Positions 8,201 through 14,233 of a stretch of 64,000 nucleotides of DNA are shown here, one piece after another (position 1 is the first letter of the stretch; every line of letters starts with the position of its first letter). The stretch is from Pseudomonadota bacterium (GTDB lineage: Bacteria > Pseudomonadota > Alphaproteobacteria > Dongiales > Dongiaceae). A model generated the notes under the pieces. The model worked only from the letters and a program-made list of their open reading frames with translations, made no database searches and was not told the DNA's origin. The DNA lies in NCBI GenBank assembly GCA_021792365.1, contig JAJYUT010000004.1, positions 124,001 through 188,000 of the forward strand, in the 5' to 3' direction. The position numbers and the translations under genes were made by a program.

Positions 8201-8703
8201 GCGGCATATTGGGTCGCGAGATCCAGCTCGTGTGCGTGGTTGGCTTCGTTCTTCAGCCAGGTATCGACATGAGTGGCGAAGGTCAGCTCGTCGAACTTGC
8301 CGCCGAAGAGGGCGGTCAGGCTTGCGCGGATCGCGTCCGCATCGAGCGCGGCGGCCGCAGCCTCGTTGTGCGCCTTCAGGGCGCGGCGCTGCACGAACAG
8401 CCGCTTCACCGAATAGAGCGGCGCGAGATCCGTATGCTGCTTTCGAAGCGCGCCAAGCTCTTCCTGGATGCCGAACAGCTCGCCCAGGAAATCGTCGAGA
8501 TGCGCCGCCGCCGCGATGATCAGCGCCGATTCCGCCTTCGCATCCAGGCTTGCCGGCTCGGCCCGCGCGCTCATCAGGCGACCGGCCAGGCCTTCGTCCG
8601 CTGCACGCAGGTGTGAGATGAACAGGCTGTCGATCCGCGCCAGCCCGGCCGGGTCATACAGGTCTTCGAAGCGCAGGCCGTGCGCAAGGCGCAGTTCGGG
8701 CAT
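5233..8703 (-). CDS. Multidomain Fe-S/FAD/NAD(P) oxidoreductase, 1156 residues
   Basis: Three parts are visible. Residues 1-340 end in a cysteine-rich ferredoxin-like region (CIFCHNQGKDSC at 243-254, then Cys 277, 309, 317, 320, 324). Residues 375-800 form a glutamate-synthase-small-subunit-like flavoprotein with GLGPAG (383-388) and a second nucleotide-binding site, GGGLTAID (561-568). Residues 830-1156 are ferredoxin-NADP-reductase/dihydroorotate-dehydrogenase-electron-transfer-like, with LLAGGGLGNA and a C-terminal [2Fe-2S]-type set, Cys 1082, 1088, 1091 and 1109. The chain could pass electrons between NAD(P)H and a low-potential acceptor. As first gene of the methyl cluster it is a good candidate for handling electrons from methyltetrahydrofolate oxidation or for corrinoid reactivation (inference). 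A Shine-Dalgarno-like AGGGA lies about 10 bases before the ATG. Confidence 0.85.
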   Translation of the reverse strand: MPELRLAHGLRFEDLYDPAGLARIDSLFISHLRAADEGLAGRLMSARAEPASLDAKAESALIIAAAAHLDDFLGELFGIQEELGALRKQHTDLAPLYSVKRLFVQRRALKAHNEAAAAALDADAIRASLTALFGGKFDELTFATHVDTWLKNEANHAHELDLATQYAAWATQTPDGKALHRNGVLFKAPRKVDPMHLVHLESETRHGIPTLKLREEKLRAREGFHLTDQGMDLNHALDQANYCIFCHNQGKDSCSRGLKEKDGTFKKSVFGVTLAGCPLDEKISEMHTVKADGLPIGALGIIAIDNPMCAATGHRICNDCMKACIYQKQDPVDIPQAETRSLKDVLALPWGFEIYGLLTRWNPLNIKAPIAKPASGRRVLVVGLGPAGYTLSHYLLNDGHTVVAVDGLKIEPLDAALSGVKPDGTRVPFKPIRHIGELQEDLNDRVMAGFGGVAEYGITVRWDKNFLKIIRLLLERRASFAMFGGVRFGGTITAEQAFAMGFDHVALALGAGKPTLLSMPGGLARGVRMASDFLMALQLTGAAKPDSIANLQLRLPAVVIGGGLTAIDTATEAMAYYPVQVEKFLKRYETLVIEHGAEGVRAKFSPIEIEVADEFIAHAKAFRAERARAAAAGEAPKLSKLIDGWGGVTIAYRRRLIDSPSYTLNHEEVEKAMEEGIRFAEGLTPTRIDEDKTGHAERIHFKNADGAEVSFPARAVLVAAGTRPNTVLAREDAAHFHVDGQYFQALNDEGAVVKPEKLAKPSEVRVITEMREDGRATSFFGDLHPSFAGNVVKAMGSAKLGWPVVSQALARLPEATNKDHGAFLADLNRRLRAKIRTVNRLTPTIVEVVVEAPQAAANFLPGEFYRLQNFETLAPKTRDTRLTMEGLALTGAWTDVTEGLVGLIVLEMGGSSDLCAWLQPGEPVILMGPTGTPTHTPAGETVLLAGGGLGNAVLFSIGRALKAAGSKVVYFAGYKKIQDRYKVEEIEAASDVVVWASDEAPGFTPDRPQDKAFVGNIVQAILSYAKGDLGETSIKIQDVDRIMAIGSDGMMAAVGRARHDVLKPYLKSSHCAIGSINSPMQCMMKEICAQCLQPHKNPVTGEETVVFSCFNQDQALDEVDFGALRQRLGQNSVHEKLTVQWIDHALKQLDEKRATA

Positions 8704-8914
8704 CCCAGAAAGTCCCTTAAATCACAGCGAAAGCTTGGAAATTAGCGCCACTCCCGCGGCCGTACGTACAAGCTGGCATGGGCAAATGCAAGGAAGCATC
8801 CAGCTAATCATGCATTGAAACGGTGTGAAATCTGCATGAAGGTGCGAAATATAGTCTCCTGCCATTCCGAAAGCCCAACGCACGCCTATGTTTAGAACAT
8901 GTGGGAGGTCCGAT
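8704..8914. promoter_or_regulatory. Divergent regulatory region with small inverted repeat
   Basis: This 211-bp gap lies between divergent genes and must hold both promoters. It is more AT-rich than its surroundings. TCATGCA (8808-8814) and TGCATGA (8833-8839) are perfect inverted arms with centres 25 bp apart, a plausible operator geometry. TATAGT at 8850-8855 is a possible -10 for the plus strand, but no good -35 accompanies it. All of this is tentative. Confidence 0.3.
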
Positions 8915-9583
8915 ATGCCAGACCAGGACAATGAGGCGGGCCAGTTCCGCGCGAAGCTGATCCGCCGCAAGCAGGAATGGGCCGCCGAAGGTCGCCTGCT
9001 GACCGGCCGGACGGCGCGGCCGGAATCCGAGCGCCTGCCGCCTGGGCAGCGCGAGGTGAAGAATTGGCCGGTGCTCGATCTCGGCGCCCGGCCCCGGATC
9101 GATCTCAAGCTCTGGCGCCTGGTGGTTGACGGGCTGGTGGAGAGCCCGATCACCCTGGACTGGCAGGGCTTCCAGGACCTGCCCCAGTCAGAGGCGGTCA
9201 GCGACATCCATTGCGTGACCGCCTGGTCGCGCTACGACAACCGCTGGCGCGGCGTGCTGGTGAGCGACCTGCTGTCCCTGGTCCAGCCGAAGCCGGAGGC
9301 GAAGTTCGTCCTGTTGCAGTCCTATGACACCTACACCACCAACTTGCCGCTGGCGGAGTTCGCCGTGCCGGATGCGCTGCTCGCAACCCATTGGGAGGGC
9401 GAGCCGCTGACCGTGGAGCATGGCGGCCCCCTGCGCGTCGTGGTGCCCCAGCTTTACTTCTGGAAAAGTGCCAAATGGGTGAAGCGCATCAGCTTCGTAG
9501 CGCAAGACCAGCCCGGCTTCTGGGAGGCGCGCGGCTATCACAATCATGGCGACCCTTGGAAAGAGGAGCGCTACAGCGGCTGA
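8915..9583 (+). CDS. Sulfite-oxidase-like molybdopterin oxidoreductase
   Basis: This 222-residue protein belongs to the cytoplasmic YuiH-like branch of the sulfite oxidase molybdopterin fold. Motifs include LVVDGLVESP, DIHCVTAWSRYDNRW with the Cys expected to ligate molybdenum, and GGPLRVVVPQLYFWKSAKW. No Tat signal peptide, haem domain or transmembrane helix is seen, so it should be cytoplasmic with an unknown substrate. The start at 8915 has GGAGG 6 bases upstream; an in-frame ATG at 8888 would bypass that site and is rejected. It is divergent from the methyl cluster and probably independent of it. Confidence 0.85.
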   Translation: MPDQDNEAGQFRAKLIRRKQEWAAEGRLLTGRTARPESERLPPGQREVKNWPVLDLGARPRIDLKLWRLVVDGLVESPITLDWQGFQDLPQSEAVSDIHCVTAWSRYDNRWRGVLVSDLLSLVQPKPEAKFVLLQSYDTYTTNLPLAEFAVPDALLATHWEGEPLTVEHGGPLRVVVPQLYFWKSAKWVKRISFVAQDQPGFWEARGYHNHGDPWKEERYSG

Positions 9584-9705
9584 CCGAAACCCGTCACGGC
9601 CTTGTGATGGCGGGGCGCATGCCGGTGTCGCATCATCTGTGACGTGGTTCACTGCCGGCCTGCGCTGGCCCAGGCATGATCGGGTAGAAAAGGGAGATGC
9701 GTGTC

Positions 9706-10179
9706 ATGCACAAGAGTGATCTGCGCGGCGTCGCCGTGCTCGTGCTGGGTCTGGTGGCATTGCCCGGCGCGTCCCATGCGCTCGGGACGGATTCGGAACC
9801 GGAGCCGCGGCAGGCGGATCTCTACAAGCAGGCCGAGGAGCTGATCGAGGACGAAGACTACGCCGACGCGATTCCGCTCCTCCAGCGATCCATCAAGGAG
9901 AAGGGCGAATATGCCGACGCGCTCAACCTGCTCGGCTACGCCAACCGCAAGCTGGGCGACAAGGCCAAGGCGCTGACCTACTACACCAAGGCGCTCAACC
10001 TCGAGCCCAGGCATCTCGGCGCCAACGAGTACCTGGGCGAGCTCTATCTCGAGATGAACGACCTGCCGAAGGCCGAGGAGCGCCTCGCCGTGCTCAAGGA
10101 CACCTGCGGCGATTGCGAGGAACACGACGAGCTCGCCGAGGAGATCGCGGACTACAAGGAAGCGCAGGGGCAGTCCTAG
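9706..10179 (+). CDS. Exported TPR-repeat protein
   Basis: The 157-residue product has a short basic N-terminus and a hydrophobic segment ending at SHA-LG, consistent with a cleaved signal peptide. At least two tetratricopeptide units follow (YADAIPLLQRSI, and ALTYYTKALNLEP), with a partial third. A CGDC pair stands near the C-terminus. TPR proteins act as periplasmic scaffolds; the partner is unknown. AGGGAG at 9691-9696 lies 9 bases before the ATG at 9706 and directly abuts the alternative ATG at 9697, so 9706 is preferred. The gene stands alone. Confidence 0.75.
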   Translation: MHKSDLRGVAVLVLGLVALPGASHALGTDSEPEPRQADLYKQAEELIEDEDYADAIPLLQRSIKEKGEYADALNLLGYANRKLGDKAKALTYYTKALNLEPRHLGANEYLGELYLEMNDLPKAEERLAVLKDTCGDCEEHDELAEEIADYKEAQGQS

Positions 10180-10209
10180 GCACGCGCGCTGTTTTGCCTC
10201 TCAACTCTG

Positions 10210-10323
10210 CTGTCATCCCGGCCGAGCGAAAGCGAGAACCGGGACTCATTCGGCGGCACCGCAACACGGATGGAGCGCATAGGTCCCGGGTCGTGCCGCT
10301 GCGCGGCGCCCCCCGGGTGACAG
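10210..10323. repeat. Inverted-terminal intergenic repeat, copy 1
   Basis: A 114-bp non-coding element starts CTGTCATCCCGG and ends CCCCGGGTGACAG. A second copy with the same ends and internal landmarks (GAxCCGGGAC, TGGA, CCCGGGTCG) is at 39566-39673. The copies differ at many inner positions but keep the palindromic ends, as in old dispersed palindromic elements. This copy lies between convergent genes and may also act as a bidirectional terminator. Confidence 0.75.
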
Positions 10324-10335
10324 TCGAGAGCGTCT

Positions 10336-11004
10336 TCACTCCTTCCGCCGCACCACCGCATACCCCCGCGGCTCGCCGGTCTTGCGGCTCAGCGTCGCCA
10401 TCGCGTTCGCGAGGCGCGGCAGGGGCGCCCAGACCGGCTCGTAATCCTTCTTGTAGACGTCGAGCATGAGGACGCGGTCGCGCGCAGCGTCATACGCACC
10501 GACGGGCGAGAAGTGGCCGACATCGACCCCGTCGCCATAGAACAGGTCGAGATGGAAGTTGGCTGCGAGGAAGGCCGCGCCGGCCTCCATCTCGGTCAAT
10601 GCCCCGCGCAGTGCGGGGATCGCGACCTCCGCATCCGTCACGGGCGTGATGGCGATGCGCCACGTGCCGGCGCAGTCATAGGCGCTGAGTGCGCGGCGCA
10701 TGGCATCCGCGAACTCGGTCAGGCTGAGCCCGTTGCCGTCCGCGGCCACCGATGCGCGCCAGGCCTCGTCCGCCAGGCGATCGAGCAGGCTCGTCTCGCT
10801 CACCGGCCCGCCGTTGCGCAGATGGCCCTCCCGCCCGCGCACAGCGTTGAGCAGCATCACGGCGGTGGCGAGGGAGCAGGAGGAATCCGTCGCCTGCTGA
10901 ATCAGGTGCGGCGCGACCTGCCAATAGGCGCTCTCCGGCGCGCCGCGCAGATAGGCGTGATCCAGCCGCAGCGGCGTGAGCTCAGGCGAATAACGATGTG
11001 TCAG
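10336..11004 (-). CDS. Phytochelatin-synthase-like cysteine protease, likely CTG start
   Basis: The 222-residue product matches the PF05023 papain-like catalytic domain of phytochelatin synthase. The proposed triad is Cys43 (QQATDSSCS), His164 (DVGHFSP) and Asp182 (LMLDVYK). It lacks the plant C-terminal domain, like cyanobacterial short forms, which mainly hydrolyse glutathione to gamma-glutamylcysteine; that is the likeliest activity. No ATG, GTG or TTG lies between the upstream stop and the catalytic Cys in this frame; CTG at 11004 stands 5 bases after AGGAGG and is taken as the start. The cyclase stop is only 10 bases upstream, so coupling is expected. No signal peptide is seen. Confidence 0.75.
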   Translation of the reverse strand: MTHRYSPELTPLRLDHAYLRGAPESAYWQVAPHLIQQATDSSCSLATAVMLLNAVRGREGHLRNGGPVSETSLLDRLADEAWRASVAADGNGLSLTEFADAMRRALSAYDCAGTWRIAITPVTDAEVAIPALRGALTEMEAGAAFLAANFHLDLFYGDGVDVGHFSPVGAYDAARDRVLMLDVYKKDYEPVWAPLPRLANAMATLSRKTGEPRGYAVVRRKE

Positions 11005-11014
11005 CGGATCCTCC

Positions 11015-12694
11015 TCATGCCGAAATCGGGATGGCTGCCGCGTCCTCGATCGCGAAGGCGACCAGCGTCTGCTCGCGGCCGCGCAGGCTGATCTCGCAGC
11101 GGCGACCGATCTCCGCCCCCAGGCCGGCGCTCTGCGCCACGATCTCGGAGACCAGGAGCTGGCAATTCTCCTCCTTGGTCGCGCTTTCAAGTCGGCTGGC
11201 GGTGTTCACGGTATCGCCGATCGCGGTCAGCGCGAGCGCGGGCGCGAAGCCCATCTCGCCCACGATTGCCGGCCCGAAATGGATGCCGATGCCCATGCGG
11301 AACGGCGATTTCAGCTCCGCATGATGCTGCGCGTTGAACATATCGAGCGCCGTGGCCATCCGGCGGGCCGCATCGAGCGCCTGGGCGCAGGCCCGCTCCG
11401 GACGCCCCTTCAGGCCGAACACCGCCATCACGCCATCGCCGATGAACTTGTCGACATGGCCGCCGGCCGCCACGATTGCCTCGCCCGTCAGGCGGAAATA
11501 CTGGTTCAGCAGGAACACCACGTCGTAAGGCAGGCGCCGCTCCGCAATGCTGGTGAAGCCGCGCAGGTCGGCGAACAGCACCGCAACCTCCCGCTCCTTG
11601 CCCTGGCTCACATCGCTGCCGATGAGTGCCTTGGGCGCAGTGATGTGCGGCGGCAGCAGCGGCTGAATCGTGACCGGGCCGGTCGGCTGAGCCTGGCAAG
11701 CGAGCCGCACTGCCGGCGGGGCATGGATGCGGGCCAGCACGCGCTCTTCTTCCTCAAGCGGTGGAGACAACCTCTCGAGCCCTTCGATCACCCGCACGCG
11801 GCAGGTGGAGCAGCGGCTGCGCCCGCCGCAGACCGACGCATGGGGGATGCCACCGATGCGGCTGGCTTCCAGCAGGCTGGTGCCGGGCTGAATGATCACG
11901 CGCCTGCCGTCGGGATAAGAGACCGCGATAGCGCGCCGGCGAGTGGCGAGCGTGCGGATCCCGCGCGCCGCGAACACACCGCAGACGATGGCGGCGAAGG
12001 CGAGCAGAAGCCAATCCCGCACCGTGTAGAGGAACGCAAGCTGGTCTGGGGAGGGGAAGTTGATCCGCGTGCGCAGCGTCGCGGTCCACGCCGAGTCCGC
12101 GGCCAGGGCGGCTACCTCGCGTGCGCCGGCCACGAAGCCGAGCAGCGCCAGAACCGGGATCAGCAGCGCGAGCGCGCCAAGGATGGGCCGCCAGGGCGCA
12201 AACCAGGATTTGACGCGCAGCCAGTAGTTGAGGCCAATGCAGCCATGGATCCAGGTCACGACGATCGCCGCGGCCTGCAGCGCGCCGTCGCGCGGGCTGA
12301 GCGTCCAGGCGGCCCACAGCACATAAGCGTAGCGGTCATCGAGGCCATAGAGCGCGTGCGCGACGGCGGTGCCGAGGATGTGCAGGATGATCAGCGGCGG
12401 CGCGCTCAGCCCGAGCACAAGCTGCCCCGCCTCGAGCGGCGGCATGCGCAGGCTCTTGCGCCGGTAGAGCGCGCGCAGGCCGATCGCGAGATGCAGCAAA
12501 GCCGCCAGCAGCAATACGATTTCAAGCGGTCGCCAGAAGCCGAGAAAGACGAGCCGTCCCGCCTCCATGGCCGCGAGCGAGATCAGCCCCAGCGCGTGGT
12601 TGAGATTGTGGGTGAGGACATAGAAGAACAGGATGAGTCCGGTGGTCAGGCGGATGACCGCGATGATCCGCCCCCATCGGCCGATCGTCGGCAC
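11015..12694 (-). CDS. cyaC: Redox-regulated class III adenylate cyclase with haem-type anchor and ferredoxin domain
   Basis: This 559-residue membrane protein has six hydrophobic helices in residues 1-245, a [2Fe-2S] ferredoxin domain (Cys 289, 295, 298 and 333; CGGRSRCSTC), and a class III cyclase domain from about 368 with metal-binding Asp376 (FADLRGF) and Asp420 (FIGDGVMAVFG). His residues in the helices (29, 33, 68, 105, 150) fit the histidine signature of dihaem succinate-quinone reductase anchors. The same architecture is known from Sinorhizobium meliloti CyaC, a quinone-responsive dihaem Fe-S adenylate cyclase, so cAMP output controlled by quinone redox state is expected. Start is GTG at 12694, six bases after GAGGAG. 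It is followed closely by the phytochelatin-synthase-like gene. Confidence 0.85.
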   Translation of the reverse strand: MPTIGRWGRIIAVIRLTTGLILFFYVLTHNLNHALGLISLAAMEAGRLVFLGFWRPLEIVLLLAALLHLAIGLRALYRRKSLRMPPLEAGQLVLGLSAPPLIILHILGTAVAHALYGLDDRYAYVLWAAWTLSPRDGALQAAAIVVTWIHGCIGLNYWLRVKSWFAPWRPILGALALLIPVLALLGFVAGAREVAALAADSAWTATLRTRINFPSPDQLAFLYTVRDWLLLAFAAIVCGVFAARGIRTLATRRRAIAVSYPDGRRVIIQPGTSLLEASRIGGIPHASVCGGRSRCSTCRVRVIEGLERLSPPLEEEERVLARIHAPPAVRLACQAQPTGPVTIQPLLPPHITAPKALIGSDVSQGKEREVAVLFADLRGFTSIAERRLPYDVVFLLNQYFRLTGEAIVAAGGHVDKFIGDGVMAVFGLKGRPERACAQALDAARRMATALDMFNAQHHAELKSPFRMGIGIHFGPAIVGEMGFAPALALTAIGDTVNTASRLESATKEENCQLLVSEIVAQSAGLGAEIGRRCEISLRGREQTLVAFAIEDAAAIPISA

Positions 12695-12845
12695 TGGCGC
12701 TCCTCCCCTCCCGAGCGGACTTGCGGGCCGCTGTTCAAGACTCTGGTGGACGTGATATTAGACCGCCGCCGCCCAATGGCAAAACCACGGTGCCACCCGG
12801 GCACGGCCCACCATCGAAGGGCATGGCACCATCGGGCAAGGAATG

Positions 12846-13094
12846 ATGAGCGATATCACCGAGGAAGAACGCCGCCTGGCGCGCGAGAAGCGCCGTGAGG
12901 AGCGCCGCCGCCTGCTGGCGAGCGGCCCGCCCTCGCCATGCATCAGCGTCTGCCAGATCGATCCCAAGACCGGCTGGTGCATCGGCTGCCACCGCACCAT
13001 CGACGAGATCCGCGACTGGATCATCTCACCCCCGGACGAGCGGCAGAAGATTCTGGATGCGCTGCCCGCCAGGCGAGCGGGCAATGGAGGATAG
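12846..13094 (+). CDS. DUF1289 small cysteine protein
   Basis: This 82-residue protein has a charged Arg/Glu-rich helix at the N-terminus and then the DUF1289 core, [19 protein letters not shown], with four cysteines in a probable metal-binding knot. The function is unknown. Two ATGs are adjacent (12843 and 12846); the second lies three bases after AAGGA and is preferred. It is divergent from cyaC, and the flippase-like gene follows 33 bases downstream. Confidence 0.85.
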   Translation: MSDITEEERRLAREKRREERRRLLASGPPSPCISVCQIDPKTGWCIGCHRTIDEIRDWIISPPDERQKILDALPARRAGNGG

Positions 13095-13127
13095 GGCCAG
13101 GATGCCGGCCGCGAGGATGCGCGGGGC

Positions 13128-14138
13128 GTGGTGAGCGCGCGCGACCCCCATCAGCGCATCGACCGCCCGCGCATCGCAGTGCCGCGTTGGCTGACGCCGC
13201 TGCTGCAGGTCGCCGTCAGTGCGGGCCTGCTGGCCGCGCTGATCGCGGTGGTCGATTGGAACCGGCTGCGCGCCGCGGCCGACGCCCTCTCCCTCGAAAC
13301 TCTCATCACGGTCGGCATCGTGTTCCTCGCCGCGCAGGCCTCGCTCGTGCTGCGCTGGCGCGCGCTCATCGACATGCTGGGCGTGCGCGAGCCCTGGAGC
13401 AGATCGTGGCACAGCGTCTTTGCAGGGCTTTTCCTTTCCAACTTCCTTCCCGGCACGCTGGGCTCGGACGGGCTGCGGGTCGTGCTGCTCACGAAATCCT
13501 GCGGCCGCGCCTCTATCGCGATCGGCGCCATCGCGTATGAGCGGCTGATGCAGCTTGCGCTCTACATCCTCGTGGTCGTGGCGGCGGCGCTGGCGCCGAT
13601 GCCCTGGCTGGAGCCGTGGCTCCGCGCGCTCATCGTCGGCATCGGCAGCGGCGCGGTGCTGACGATCGTTTTCGTGCTCTACTGGCTCGGCCAGCGTTCG
13701 ATGGAGGGCGGATTGGCCGGCGGCGGCTTGGTGCGAGCTGTCTGGCGGCTGTCTGCGACGATCCTGGTGGAAACCGGGCGGATGCAGACCCGCATGCGCC
13801 GCCATCGCCGCGCGGCGGCCGGATTCTGGGCGGCGAGCCTCCTCTATGTCGGCCTGGTCATCGCCGCGTGGCTGATCGTGCTCAGGGCCATCGGCGAGCC
13901 GGTCGCGCTCGCCGCCATCGTGCTGTCCGCGGGCGGCGCCGCCGTCGCCGCCGCGGTCCCGATTTCGCTCAACGGCATCGGCATCTTCGAGGCCACGGCG
14001 GTCGCGCTGCTGGGCCTCTCGGGCGTTCCGGCTTCGCACGGCTTCCTGGTGGCCCTGGTGCTGCGGGCGGCGGTGGTGGCGACCACCTTTCTCGGCCTGC
14101 CGGGAGCGGTCCTGCTGTGGCGGGAGCGGCGGAGCTAG
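13128..14138 (+). CDS. LPG-synthase-TM/UPF0104 family membrane protein
   Basis: This 336-residue polytopic protein has about eight hydrophobic helices and the features of the PF03706 flippase-like family: the N-terminal RWLTPLLQVAVSAGL helix, FLSNFLPGTLGSDGLR, AYERL, and PISLNGIGIFEA. Relatives include the flippase half of MprF and many proteins encoded in glycan clusters, thought to move or bind lipid-linked intermediates. Starts GTG 13128 or 13131 are both possible. An asparagine-synthase-like amidotransferase and a polyprenyl-phosphate glycosyltransferase follow on the same strand, pointing to cell-surface glycan or lipid modification (inference). Confidence 0.8.
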   Translation: MVSARDPHQRIDRPRIAVPRWLTPLLQVAVSAGLLAALIAVVDWNRLRAAADALSLETLITVGIVFLAAQASLVLRWRALIDMLGVREPWSRSWHSVFAGLFLSNFLPGTLGSDGLRVVLLTKSCGRASIAIGAIAYERLMQLALYILVVVAAALAPMPWLEPWLRALIVGIGSGAVLTIVFVLYWLGQRSMEGGLAGGGLVRAVWRLSATILVETGRMQTRMRRHRRAAAGFWAASLLYVGLVIAAWLIVLRAIGEPVALAAIVLSAGGAAVAAAVPISLNGIGIFEATAVALLGLSGVPASHGFLVALVLRAAVVATTFLGLPGAVLLWRERRS

Positions 14139-14233
14139 GGCAAAGAGGCCTGCCGCGGCGCAATTGCGGCTCGCGGCAATACTTGCTACGCCTCGGCGAA
14201 CGGCCAGAGGCCTTTCAACGGAGCTGTCATCGG

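Noticed and set aside
13616-14233. 206-codon N-terminal extension of asnB
   Set aside because: It reads an alternate frame of the flippase-like gene, and class II amidotransferases need Cys directly after the initiator Met, as at 14234.
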